Assembly (NCBI GenBank): GCA_022315425.1
Contig: JAIUPT010000050.1
Coordinates: 744,001-808,000, forward strand
Direction of reading: 5' to 3'
DNA from: Pseudevernia furfuracea
Taxonomy: Eukaryota > Ascomycota > Lecanoromycetes > Lecanorales > Parmeliaceae
DNA: 64,000 bases
Shown here: piece after piece, positions 10,079-21,341 of the stretch
Position numbering within the stretch: the stretch's first letter is position 1
Layout of the letters: every line of letters starts with the position of its first letter
Notes under the pieces: generated by a model
Seen by the model: the letters and a program-made list of their open reading frames with translations, nothing else
Told to the model about the DNA's origin: nothing
Database searches by the model: none
Made by a program: the position numbers and the translations under genes

Positions 10079-13000
10079 ATGAGGCTTCAACTAACCGTTC
10101 AAAGGCACGGCTTGCCACCAGTACAAGTCTTATGGACCTTGGCATCAGCAGTCCGACCCCCACTTCTTGCAGCGGGCAATAGTATCACGATTTCGCAGTT
10201 CCTGGAACAAGTCAATGAAGTCCTACCTCTCGAGTCCGAGGATTGGGGCCTTGAGGATTACTCGGTAGAAGTACGCGGCTTCGAATGCCTGCACTTCTCC
10301 GAGCTTAACCAAGTACTCAAGGAGGACGATGAGGTCTGGTGGGTAGCTCAGTTTGGGCTTATTGCTTCAAAGTTTATTCAGGTCATACTGAATTCTTTAC
10401 AGCATACGGCCTCTACAGACTCAAGATTTGCGCTTTCGGAAAATATCTGGACGTCACCAGATTGACGCAGATGGCAAGCATCTGGTCGACGGTGTGGCAT
10501 TTGGTCGCCCTTTCCTACGCCGAGCAGACAGACCAGCCATAAGAATACCTCCAAGAAAAAGAAGACGAATTACATATGATGAGGAAGACGACTTCGTCCC
10601 TGAGGAGCCGAGTTACGATCGACAAGTCATAGTCAGGGCTGGCTTTGACGATGCCGACGAAGCTACAGCGGGACTCGAGAGTGACGATGAAGAGGACTTT
10701 GTTCCCGACGAGGATGAGGAGGATCTCGGTGCCGAGCTAGAAGATTTACAAAATGACCTTAGTGCTGGCGCGGATGCAGATCATGGCGGTGCGGACAGCA
10801 TTCAGCCACAACGGACTACTAGGTCTCGGAGATCGCCCAAAGGGTTGGGCCTGCTACAATTGTTGGACGACAATGGACGACCGTTTGCTGGAGAATACAA
10901 CAATCCTCTACTGGATCTCTATGCACAGGATGAGGCCCCAAGCAGCCAACGCAAAATCAGAGCCAGGAAGCGTGGTACCGCAGACTTGACTCGGAACTTT
11001 TCCGGGAACATCAAAAGCATCCTTCGAGATTCATCCGCAAGTCCTCAAAGTGTAAGCAGGCGGGACTCGGCCGGCAGTAATAGAAGTGTGCGTTTTGAAA
11101 ATCCCGAGCTTGCAACGCCAGCCACCATTCGAGAATCGGAAGATTCGGAGGACGCGGACGATGGTGATTTTGAGCTTGCCGAGGTGGGCGAATCTGATAA
11201 AGAGAATGCTGAGCCACAGTCTGAAGAGACTGAATCCAACGATGTATGTTGTGTCTTCTCGAAACACGTAATGTTCGCAGGACATTTTTATATCACGATA
11301 TACTGTTTGCGCTGAAGACTTTTTGCTAATTTCCTGGCTAGAGTTTCTTTGAAGGATCGTATTCGAGCTCTTCCACGTCCTCGGACGATCAACTATCTGA
11401 CGATGAGACATCCTCCTCCGGATCATCCTCTAGCGGCTCGAGCTCGGGTCTAGAACCAGAACAGCAGCCAAGCAAAGATATAGCCCACAAGTCTGAAACG
11501 TCCGAAACGTCGTCTTCAGGATCATCATCCTCCAGCAGCAGCGACTCCGAGCCTGAATCGCCAAAGACCGGTCAGAAGCGGAAGAGGGCAATCCATAATG
11601 TCAAATCAAAACCACCTACAGATAAGGGGTCGCCTGTGGTCACTAATTCGGCTTCAACCACCATACCACCTGTCAATGGGAGTAATCTGACCCGTAGTCG
11701 TAATAAACGGAGAAAGGAGAGTAAGAGGCTGAGTTTCATCAAGAGCAAGGGCATTCTTCCAGCTGCCGCCACTAAAGCTGATCTATACAAATTCGAGAAG
11801 GAGACTACCCAGGCAGAAAGGCAGCAAATGATAGCTGTTGGAGCAGTCCGTGCTGCATTTGAGGCCAAGAGACAGGATTTACTGATTTCGATCGCTGCTG
11901 GTGGCATCGATGTTAGTGTTGATCCCAGTCTGCAGAGAAAGGATGCTGGAATAATTGAGGATCAAGTTCCTAGGGATGACCCTCTCTCGAAGGCTACAAC
12001 CCCTCGGGGCACCGTTATGACTGATCAGCCAGCAAGCGCAAAGATTTCAGGAAAAGTTGAGGCAGAAAACCCTTCAGCGAATGACCCTATCAGCACTACG
12101 GACGATCCAGAATTCCGGGACTCCGGGACTATCTCGCCATCGAAAGCCAAAGAAACTCCGCGGACGGATTCCATTAGTACTACGGCGACTGCGATAGTGC
12201 CCGACTCGATTACTACCTCTCCAGTAGAAACCACGGCAACGTCGATGGACGATGCCGGTAGCACCATAGCTGCTGTGGAAGCCCGCGAATCAAGAACGAC
12301 ACCAGCACCGGACTCACAACATCGCCAATCCAAGCTTGACGTGTCCGGCGCGAGGCGTATGCTTTTTAGCTCTTTGGGCCTCAGAACACCAAAAACTAAG
12401 GACGATGAGATGAAGATGCGGGAGAAGCTGATGAAAGACGTGAGGCCTATCAAACAGCCTCAGGTCAATGACAATATCGAGAAAGACCTAGGTGATGCGG
12501 CTGTAGCAGAAGATGAGAGCTGGAAAGACAAGATCGACCTGCGAGCTGTAGAATGCTGCTATGAGGGGATTGAGCTGAGCACGCCGCCATTTCCTTTCAT
12601 TCAGAGATGGGACCCTCAGCAGCAGAGGGGGTATAGTATAGGCAATTCGAAAAAGCGAAACGGAAAGAAACGAAAGCGTAACAACAATGAACACAACGAA
12701 GACAGCCTTGTTCATCCACAAGACAAAGCTGCACGTCGCAGCAACCCAAAAAATCACGAAGATAGTTCCTACACTCTGCACAAAAAAGCGGTGCGCCTCA
12801 ACGAGGACGACTGGCCTAGACAGGAGGCTGAACGGAAACCAACCACCGAGAAAGCCAATGCGGAGAGCAAAGATCAGGAGCGCCCGCATGATGAGAATCT
12901 TGAAGACTCTATTAAGGCTAATGAACAGCTCCTCCATGAGACTGAAGACGCTTCTGCAGATACGCTCGTCGAAATGGAAGAGACAGACGACCTGACAGAT

Positions 13001-14536
13001 GACCTTCCCACTCTGCCCGAAGACCTTTCTATTTATTCATACCTTACTCTAGATACAGCCGCGAAGGGTACCATTGTTGCCTTCAAACAGCTTGAAATGT
13101 CAGCAGAAACTAACTGGCAGCCGAAAATCTCGGAATATCGAACGGCCATTGTCGATGAGATCTTGGAAGACGGCACGCTGTCAATGATGCTTGCAAAGCG
13201 TGACCAACCTTCGGAGAATATACAATACGACGAACAATCTGGCGAACGCCTCTACACCAAGTTCGAGATGCCAGGCTATTACGATGAAAATAGCGAAGAT
13301 AATCATGGAAAGATCGAGATCTCGTTTGACGAGTTGATTAACCCAATCTTGGTTGATGCTGCAGGCCAAAAAGGCAACGAGGACGATGTAGTTGCCCACT
13401 TCAACTCAAATGATAAGGCCGTTACTCAAGAAGCTCATGATACAGACGCTGGTGCGCAAGTCGCTAGTCCAGATGGCCTAATCCCAGAAATTCCCAACGA
13501 GGAAGCTGCTGAGCCGAGCGAAGAAGCTCGACAAGAAATTTCCGACCTAATCAAGGATGCCGGATGGCGGTCGAGCGTCCATTCCGAAGTAAATCATGAT
13601 TTTATGGACCGGCAAGATGAGGGTCCTCCTGGCGAAAGAGACGACCACAATGAGCCTGCTCTGGTGGGCACACCTTCGCCGAAGTTTCAAGGTTTCAGCT
13701 CCAGCCCACATACCAATGGATCACAAGTGGCATCATCGCCACCGCCAGCAGCGCTTCAAACGTCAAAGCATATGCATGCTTCACGCTCTGAGATCGCTGA
13801 AAGCGTCCCTCGTCAAGGTCCCGGCGATTCACCTGCTCGCTCAATCATCCCAAATCGTGGATCCGCGATTGACTACCCCGATTTACCGCAGATAAATGAC
13901 GACAGCGAAGTGTTCCAGCAAGAAGCCCAAGATCGCTCGGGCCTTCTGGAGGCAGACCACCAGATCCTGTCTCAAGATGTTACTCAAGATATTACTTCGC
14001 CGGGTAGTAACCGCCGATCACCATCTCAAAGCATCGCATCTCCTACTCTGACGTTGCCTGAAAAGAGCTCCCCCAGATTTATCAATGAATTTGACGGCGC
14101 CGACTCTGATGAATCATTACCAGAGTTATTTTCGCAAGCTTTCGAGAAGCGAATGTCACAGGGAAGGGAAATCAAATCAGAACTCTCCGAGGAAGATCCT
14201 ATTTCGCCCCCGAGTCATCGCAAGTCCAAGCGCAATAGCAGAATGAACTCATCCAAAAGAGAGTCTAATCGTGATAGAGAGCCACATCACTCCGAGGGTC
14301 AAGACGAAGATGATGGTGCGAGCACGCCACGGCCATCGCAGTCGGCTTTTTCCTCTCAAATCGTCGACTTGACCATCTCAAGTGATACCGTGGATCCTCT
14401 AGACGACTCATACAATGATGACGATAGCTATGTTCTACCAACAGGGCCAGGATGGATACGGAAAGCTAGAATAAGCGAATCTCGTCATGGCCCCACGAAG
14501 AAGACCACCACAAGAGGGTCGATGAGGAGTAGGTGA
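10079..14536 (+). CDS. Coilin-like nuclear protein (N-terminal ubiquitin-like + C-terminal Tudor-like region)
   Basis: Large acidic nuclear protein that I read as a fungal coilin homologue, coilin being the scaffold of Cajal bodies. Three exons, 10079-10338, 10403-11243 and 11342-14536, join in phase to 1431 aa. Residues 1-90 start MRLQLTV and end VLKEDDEV-CIRPL, matching the layout of the coilin N-terminal self-association domain. RKISGRHQ, a basic PPRKRRR signal and long Asp/Glu/Ser tracts follow. A conserved block TPPFPFIQRWD lies near residue 785. At about 920-1040 there is a region with AKGTIVAFKQLEMS, NWQP.ISEYR and an EI-L-DGTL strand, matching the Tudor-like C-terminal domain of coilin ('G..IAFK.LE.S..W.PE.S..+.G.I'). 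A Ser-rich tail follows. Seen: the motifs and exon structure. Inferred: the identity. Confidence 0.72.
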
Positions 14537-14962
14537 TAATGTTGTGGGTCAGATTGACAACATCCCGTGGCTTGGAAGCAGTGAAGGCATACTACCATAT
14601 TTGCCTTGATGACATGGAATTGGTGGTCACAATATTCATTAACGTAGCTTATCGCTACATAGCTGGTAGTTTCATAGCAGAACCATGTAATAAAGTGCCA
14701 AAGTAATGCCAGACGTAGTTGCCAAAAATACCTATGTTTGGACGGACCCTCGGGATATGGTTGTTCCTTCCTTTGTCTTCCGAGCACAGCCCACCTCGTC
14801 CATATTTCTTTGCTCCCACAAGGCAGTCTCGGCGGTAATCATGCTCTCTGCTGCAGGGTGCCAAGTCGCAGACAGACGATGCACTGTCACCCTCTCTTGT
14901 ATCAAGCTGTTCTCTAAAACCATCAGGTGGGAAGCAGACCTGGGTCGTATTCCGCGTTCAAT
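14537..14962. other. Intergenic, nothing recognised
   Basis: This stretch separates the coilin-like stop from the arrestin start. It would hold the terminator of one gene and the promoter of the next. The open frames here run antisense into the arrestin gene and have no family features. Confidence 0.5.
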
Positions 14963-16704
14963 ATGTCTGTCCGGATACAGCTCGACAAAAGTCAGGGTGC
15001 CTTCACAAACCTCGACCAAATTAGCGGAGTGGTTGTGCTGAGCATACTGGGTCCCGAGACTGTTTCTGCAATAACTGTGAAACTCGAGGGGGAGAGCAGA
15101 TCTCATCTGGCTGGGAATATCAATCCGCGACGCAACTATGACGGCTTTGAGAAGGAAGGTTCGCGACAAGAGGTCCACAAGGTAAGCGAGTGCTGTTGGA
15201 TTGCGTCTGACAAAGGGTCTTTTTCTGATCATCTTCATAGCTTCTCTACAAGGTCCTCACTGTCTTCCCTACACCAGAGCTCCTAAGGGCAACAGGCCCA
15301 GATCAGGCCTATACCCTACCATCAGGTCCTCATGCCTACCCTTTTCGCTTCAAGGTATGCTCGGAGTCGTCAAGAACGCTTACCGGGTCCTAATATGGGC
15401 GTCAGGTTCCTTTCAACAATGACTGCTCCAACAACAACTCCTTGCTTACAAGCCTCAATGCCTTGCGGTTTGAAATGGCAAGAGATACGAACAAACATGT
15501 GAAGAAAACCCTTCCACCCTCTCTCAATGGACTTCCAGGGGAGGCAGAAATCCTTTACTACGTGAAGGCTACGGTGCAGCGACCGGCGTTCTATAAGGAG
15601 AATTTCAGAGCTGTATGTTGAGACCCTTCGACGAGCCAAGAATGAGTCCATGGCCTTCTATTGACTCCATCGATAGATCTATCCAATCGTATTCCTTCCA
15701 ATTGAACCACCTCGACCCCCTCCCAACAAACGAGAATCGTACGCTAGAAGATCCCACCAGTTCAGTCCAAATATTGATGAGCCTGAAAAGCCTGGTCTCT
15801 TCCGGAAAGCGTCTGTAGCAACTGCCGATCCATCAGTCCCACAAGTGCCACCTCCAAGCATCAGCATTGACGGTCGCTTGCCTGATCCAGCCATCATTAC
15901 CTGCAACGAACCGCTACCCCTACGGATACTAATCACTAAGAAGAATGAGGGTCCGGCAACTATTTACTTAAGAACGCTGAGTATCACACTTATAGGCTTT
16001 ACTGTCATTCGAGCACACGAACTACGCAGGCAAGAGGCCCAAAGCTGGGTAATACTGAGTCAAGCCCACATAGACAAGGCTCTGAACAGCACTGCTGGCG
16101 GTGATAGCAACAAGGTTTTGGAGGTCGACTCAAATCTGTGGAAGCAGCGTCCTTTGCCAAACATAGTCTCACCATCGTTTACCACTTGTAACATATCACG
16201 CCGGTATGAGTTGGAAGTCAAGGCTGGCTTGGCCTGGGGCTCTGCCCTGAAAATCAATGTAGGTCTGGATCCGGTCACGTGGTAGATCCTGCTGATAGCC
16301 CGAAGCCTGAACTTACAGTCCAAGTTGTTCGAATGCCTGTGGAAGTCTACTCTGGAATCGCTCCACCGCAAGCCCTACTGGACCAAATGGCGGACCGGCC
16401 CACTGCGCAGCCTGCTCCAAATCATAATCTCCGCCCACCAGGCTCTGTAAATGGGCCTTCCCCCGGGCACCCTCCTGGACCTTCTCGACCACCTGCTCAA
16501 GCGCAAAGTGACCATATTGAGCCTTCTCCGTCAGATATTCCTGATGAGGCACCTCCAAGCTATGAGGATGCAATGGCGGATGATCTAGCACCGATTGATG
16601 GACCGAGGCGAGACTATCACCAGCAGACAACCTCGATACCACCTGGCAGCAGTGGTAAAGGGTCCGCGAACCATGACAGATTGTTCCCTGAGAGCGGGCG
16701 ATGA
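14963..16704 (+). CDS. Arrestin-domain trafficking adaptor (ART-like)
   Basis: Arrestin-related adaptor, expected to bridge membrane cargo to a Rsp5/Nedd4 ubiquitin ligase. Exons 14963-15181, 15241-15354, 15406-15612, 15677-16262 and 16319-16704 give about 503 aa. The arrestin N domain starts MSVRIQLDKSQGAFTNLDQISG and includes ITVKLEGESRS, LTVFP and an AYPFRFKVPFNN segment with a Cys/Asn-rich insert. The second sandwich contains SISIDGRLP and PLPLRILITKKN and ends PVEVYSGIAPP. A proline-rich tail carries an APPSYEDA motif, a PY (PPxY) site for WW domains. The last intron is uncertain: a strong GTAGGT donor breaks the frame, whereas GTCTGG two bases further on keeps it. The latter is used here. 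Confidence 0.8.
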
Positions 16705-17051
16705 TGGACAGATTGGATGTATGCTTTTTGATTAGCGTTTCAGCGTGCCTTGTATGGGTTGAGAGACGAGACACGACAGTAATGAGATTAGCGAGACATG
16801 AAAGTATGAAAGTTTTATATACTCTATTAAGATGAGGTATTATTATTCAACCTGTAATCAATAAGCTGGGTAGTGAGGTTCAATTGTAATCACAGCGCCT
16901 ATGATTGGCTGCTTGCACTCTCGCGTTATCGATTAGGGTTAGCAAAGCAATTACCCTAAGAAGCTGTAATGAATCTAAGGTAGTGATGACATACACATGC
17001 ATAAATGTATTACCGCAACTACCTTACTAACCACACGTCCACTTACCTTAC
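16705..17051. other. Intergenic, nothing recognised
   Basis: A 3' flank of the arrestin gene that is AT-rich around 16800-16870, followed by the AIF promoter region. No open frame of note. Confidence 0.5.
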
Positions 17052-18852
17052 ATGTCACCCCTTCTGCACTACATACCTCGACTCGTCTTCCCTAGTCTCC
17101 AACGTCTCACCAAGTTTCCAATTTCGACATTCACGACTTCAGTTAAAGTCATGGCACAAGAATACCAGATCAAGGGGCTCTCCAAGCTCGACCTGAAGAG
17201 CGGAGAGAAGCGCGAAGTGGAGGTTGAAGGAATTGAAAATGGCAAGGTCCTCCTGGCCAATGTGAACGGCCAGACTCATGCTATGAGTGCCAAATGCACG
17301 CATTACGGAGCACCATTGAAATTGGGAGTCTTGAGCCCCGATGGAAGACTAACCTGCGCATGGCATGGAGGTAAGTTTTATCAATCACGACGCCCACTCA
17401 GTAAGGCCGTACTGACCGTTTATTCTAGCCTGCTTCAACGTCGCTTCTGGTGACGTGGAGGATGCCCCAGCTCTGGACCCCTTAGCCAAATTCCAGATTG
17501 TGGAGAAAGATGGAGGAGTATACATCAAAGGTGATGAGAGCACAATAAAGGCGAGCAGGAGAGCCGTCAATACCAAGTGCAAGGCTCAGGGTCAAGAGAA
17601 GGTTGTGGTTGTGGGAGGGGGAAGTGGAGCAATGGGCGCCGTACAGGCCCTCCGCGAACAAGAATTCAAAGGCGCCATCACCATGATCTCAATTGAGCAA
17701 AGCCCTCCCATCGACCGCACCAAACTCTCCAAAGCTCTTATGACGGACAAATCTAAGTTGGAATTGCGTCCCCAGGAATGGTTCAAAGAAGCTTCCATCG
17801 AAACTGTCTCAGACGAAGTTACCAGCGTCGACTTCGAGAAGAAATCAGTCTCCACCAAATCCGGCTCTTCCTATCCTTACACCAAGCTGATCCTCGCCAC
17901 TGGCGGTGTACCTAAATTACTACCCCTGCCCGGATTCAAAGAACTATCCAATGTATTTCTCCTCCGCTCACTTACTGATGCGCAAGCTATCGTCTCTGCT
18001 GTTGGCGAGAAGAAGGGCAAGAAAATTGTCGTCGTGGGCTCCTCCTTCATAGGAATGGAAGTCGGAAACTGCTTAGCCAAGGAAAACGACGTTACAGTTG
18101 TAGGCATGGAATCTCGCCCCTTGGAGCGTGTGATGGGCGCCGAAGTCGGCGAAGTTTTCCAAAACCTCGTCTCGAAGAATGGCGTTAAATTCCACATGAA
18201 CGCTGGTGTCGAGGCTGCCGGTCCCTCAAAGGAAGATTCCAAAAAGGTCGGCTCGATCACTTTGAAGGATGGTACTATCCTGCCTGCCGATCTAGTCATA
18301 CTTGGCATCGGCGTGGGTCCAGCTACTGGCTTTTTGAAAGACAACAAGGCAGTCTCGCTAGAAAAAGACGGCTCTCTCCAGGTCGATGAACATTTTGTTG
18401 TCAAAGGTCTCAAAGATGTCTATGCGATTGGCGATATAGCAACTTTTCCCTACCACGGCCCTGGCAGCAACGGCAGCTTGACCCGTATCGAGCATTGGAA
18501 CGTCGCACAAAATGCAGGCCGCGCTGCCGCTAAGGCTATCGTCTTGCCTTCCTCCAAACCAAAGGTCTTCGTACCAGTGTTCTGGTCAGCAATGGGCAGT
18601 CAGCTGAGATACTGTGGCAATACTCCAAACGGATGGGATGAGTTGGTCATGCAAGGTGAGCCGAAAGAAGGCAAATTTGCTGCTTTCTACGGGAAAGGTG
18701 ATACAGTGGTGGCTGTGGCGAGTATGATGATGGATCCTATCATGAGCCAGAGTGCGGAATTGATGAGGCAAGGGAAAATGCCTGGGTTGGCGGAGTTGCG
18801 GAAGGGCGTGGATGTCAGAGACATCAAATTGCCCGGAGAGATCAAGATGTGA
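17052..18852 (+). CDS. AIF-type oxidoreductase with N-terminal Rieske [2Fe-2S] domain
   Basis: FAD/NAD(P)H oxidoreductase of the apoptosis-inducing-factor-like (AIFM3/AIFL) class. Two exons, 17052-17370 and 17429-18852, give 580 aa. From the ATG at 17052 there is a ~33-residue basic/hydrophobic leader that resembles a mitochondrial presequence; a second start at residue 34 (MAQEYQ) would give a leaderless form. Rieske ligands are C82-x-H84 and C102-x2-H105 (CTH...CAWH). The flavoprotein part has VVVVGGGSGAMGA, a central ATGG, a second Rossmann motif VVVGSSFIGME, and VYAIGDIA at the FAD C-terminal site. The AIF-type C-terminal domain includes FWSAMGSQLRYCG. The family's electron acceptor is not well defined. 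Confidence 0.92.
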
Positions 18853-19900
18853 GTGGAGATGAGACTCCAAAGACGATATGAAAAGCATAAGAGAAAACGG
18901 AAGCCTTGAAGGTAGAGAAGAGCATACGAGCATACGAGATACGAAAGCATGCAAATCAACCTTGCATATCATTTTCACAGCGTTTGTGTTTACATGCGAA
19001 GAAGAAAATTGTCAACTCCCACCCGGTTGGTGCACTCCCGGCATTTTGCAACACCAGTCCTCCCTTTCACCATTTTGGATCCTCATTGATAGTCGAACTA
19101 GAAGTTTGGGTCCTCTCATTAATTTTCTCTCTAAAGTCTAGCCTGTGACATCTGCTCCCAAGGGAAGTAAATAGTCGCTGCCATCGCAAGGGTAAAGGCG
19201 AATGCAATTCTTTCAACTCTTCACACTCACTACACTGGCTATAGGCTTGTAGTTCGAGGGAAGGAAACCCTAGTCCTTTATCCAGTCATGATTAGACGTC
19301 CACAACCCTATTCCATCAAACCCGATTGTTCCTTTCCGGCCAGGACGTCATTGGGATCACAGCAGTCTCCATCTGCTTCAAAGGTGATGGAATGTGTCGA
19401 CGAAGTGAAATATACACTCAGGACCCCCCCAATCGCCTGCCAAGTTCCATATCCACCCTTTCGGCCCGTCGAATTTCCCAAGAAATTTTTTACCTTTAGG
19501 GAAACATCCCTGCGATTCCAAAGACCTCATTTGCCAGCGAGACAAACCTCCAAAAGCAGATCCGAATGGCTAGAGTCCAGCATCCGGTACCATGCCCGTG
19601 GTTATATGGAAAACGTCGAGTGGGGCCAGAGCCGGTACATCCACGCCCTCGGCGGTTCCTGCTTCACTTATACATCCACTTCCCCTGAGCGGCCGCACTC
19701 CATTGTCGCACCGAATCGTCTGGATCCAAGCGTGCATTTTCCCAAAGCTGAAACAAAAGCCCTTGCATTTTTCCCCTGCCTTTTTTCCTTCGATCGATCA
19801 CTTGGCTGTCTCTCGATTTGGGGTATATTGGCCCCCTTTTTTTTTATCTGTTCAATCGTTTCGTTTTCAAGGCGCATCATTGCATCCTTGATTGGCATTC
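18853..19900. other. Gene-poor stretch with one long orphan frame
   Basis: The only sizeable frame is 19288-20028 (+, 246 codons). It starts with an ATG but has no recognisable domain, and its 3' third overlaps the tandem array at 19.9 kb in the frame antisense to the better-conserved repeat peptide. I do not call it a gene. Confidence 0.4.
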
Positions 19901-20212
19901 TGGCCTTTGTTGCCTGCCGTGTTTTCATTCCCCAGAGAGAGTGGAATTTTGCCTCTGTGGTCAGGATTATGGCCTCTGTTGCTCATGATGTTTTCATTGC
20001 CTGGAGTAAAATCGTCTTCTGTACTTAGGGATATACAGCCTCTATTGCCTTCGATGTTGTCATTAGCGAGGCTTTCTTCTGTAGTCAAGGTCATGGCTTC
20101 TGTCGCTCGAGATGTATTTATGAGCTCGAGCGGATTTGTCTGTGCTTAGGATTTCAGCCTCTTTTGCTTGGGATTTTTCAGATCAGCTAGAGCGGATTTG
20201 CCTCTGTATCTG
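19901..20212. repeat. Degenerate ~60-70-bp tandem array with minus-strand coding character
   Basis: Five units start with (T/C)(G/A)GC(C/T)TCT.TTGC at about 19901, 19970, 20036, 20094 and 20155. On the minus strand, 19867-20094 is open and encodes a repeating peptide of ~20-22 residues, for example GNEN-I-M-S-NRGHN, GNEN-T-A-GNKGQN and NDN-I-E-GNRGC, preceded by an acidic LSTED/LTTEE block. The upstream units need an indel to stay in frame. It looks like the remains of a repeat protein. The array ends exactly where the chimeric pseudogene begins. Confidence 0.65.
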
Positions 20213-20525
20213 TGAACTGGCGAACTAGGTGATATTGGAAGAGGTGTCTGAGCAGACCAACTCTGTAGCTCTGGTGATTGTGGACTCACCGTGGCAAGTA
20301 TCATGAGAGTATCATCATTTCGATATTTCCGAATCGTCCTCCACTTCGTCGCCTACAACGGTGAAACCAAATGCCGAGAGTACGGATTACTGCGTAGTAC
20401 TGTTCGGCAGCGTCGTGATCTTTTGTCTTTCCTTCTGGTCTGTCTATGGTCGAAAATATTACACAGGTCCGGCCCTGGAGCTTCGGAACTAGTGACACGG
20501 TTTGCACGAATATGGGACGACTGGA
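20213..20525. pseudogene. Chimeric remnant: rhodopsin exon-1/intron-1 piece fused to permease 3' end
   Basis: 20213-20350 aligns, with substitutions and small indels, to 1330-1475 (antisense to the rhodopsin-domain gene: end of intron 1, donor and part of exon 1). At a shared GCC it switches to similarity with 5497-5680 on the plus strand, which is the last ~45 codons and stop of the permease plus flank. Shared stretches include GGCAAGTATCATGAGA on the left and ATTACACAGGTCCGG and TGGAGCTTCGGA on the right. Both pieces keep the same order and orientation as at the left end of the window, but the ~4 kb between them is missing. The exon-1 donor is still a good splice site (GGTGAGT), so the donor locus need not be the surviving pair; it could be an ancestral paralogue. 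Confidence 0.85.
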
Positions 20526-20633
20526 CAAGATTTTGCATCTCTGCCGGCTGAACTTCGAGCAGATAGGTAGCTCATGATGACTGGCGTGGCGTTTCAGAGT
20601 CACACACACCCTATTGCTTCCGTTCGGAAACCA

Positions 20634-21272
20634 TCACCAAAACGTCACGCTCCCACTCCCCACGGGTCCCGCGGTATCGTCCAAGATGGTAATGGAGGTC
20701 TCAAACCACCCGCGCAGTCCCTCGAAAAACAATCTCAACCCTTCCAACGCGTCCGCCAGCATTAACCAGGTCAAGTCTTCCCGGGCGAGTGGGCGACTTA
20801 TTTCAATGCACAGCTTCCCCTCGGACCATTTGAGATTCGACTGCGGGACAGGCCCGTCCCCATGGGCCGCGACCACCGCCCGCCCTATTTGGTACTGCGC
20901 CCTAGCGATGAGGTTGAGAAAGGACTCCGAGTGTATCGGGGGCCCGTATTTACTGAAAATCAGGGATGTGGTGGTGCCCGGAACCCGCGTCTGGTAGGGG
21001 TCTATCGGGTAGTCATTCGGGCTACGCGAAGTCGAAGGTTAGAGTGTTTTAGGGACCTGGGTTTTGTGTGAGTTGTTTCAGTGGCTATGGACTTACATTA
21101 TCGCTGCGTCTGACACGTTACTATTGACTGGAAGCTGTAATGCTGATGTCGTCGTGTTGACAACGGGATCACCTTCAGGGCTTGAGGTGACGGACAGAGG
21201 CGGGCTCGCCGTCAAGGCCGATTTGATCGATTTGGAAATAAGGGCGAGCAAGACTATCCTCGATAGGTGCAT
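20634..21272 (-). CDS. Small secreted protein, candidate effector-type
   Basis: Two exons, 21272-21097 and 21021-20634, join in phase (AT|C) to 187 aa. The N-terminus MHLSRIVLLALISKSIKSALTA is a good signal peptide. The mature part has a PIDPYQTRVPGTTTSLIF block, YGPPI, then a predicted alpha/beta body with QIGRAVVAAHGDGPVP, a SEGKLCIEI strand and an RLFFEGLRGWFE helix, ending SGSVTFW. I recall similar fungal secreted proteins with a 'VPGT.T.L.F..YG.PI' motif, but no function is known to me. A TATA box lies about 65 bp upstream of the ATG. It stands alone between a pseudogene and a repeat-rich stretch. Confidence 0.75.
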
Positions 21273-21330
21273 TTTGTGAGAGCTTCCTGAATCTCGGCCT
21301 TCATGGAACTTCAGGGCTCAGAATTGTCGG

Positions 21331-21341
21331 GGATTATATAG
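21331..21341 (-). promoter_or_regulatory. TATA box of the small secreted protein
   Basis: CTATATAATCC on the minus strand, 59-69 bp upstream of the ATG at 21272. It is the only TATA-like element in that 100-bp stretch, and its distance suits a short 5' leader. Confidence 0.5.

Noticed and set aside
12025..12937. Long minus-strand frames inside the coilin-like gene
   Set aside because: Shadows of a long intact plus-strand exon with biased composition.
17592..18978. Minus-strand frames across the AIF gene
   Set aside because: Antisense shadows of a confidently assigned gene.
19288..20028. 246-codon plus-strand ORF as a gene
   Set aside because: No recognisable domain, and it overlaps a repeat array whose coding signal is on the other strand.
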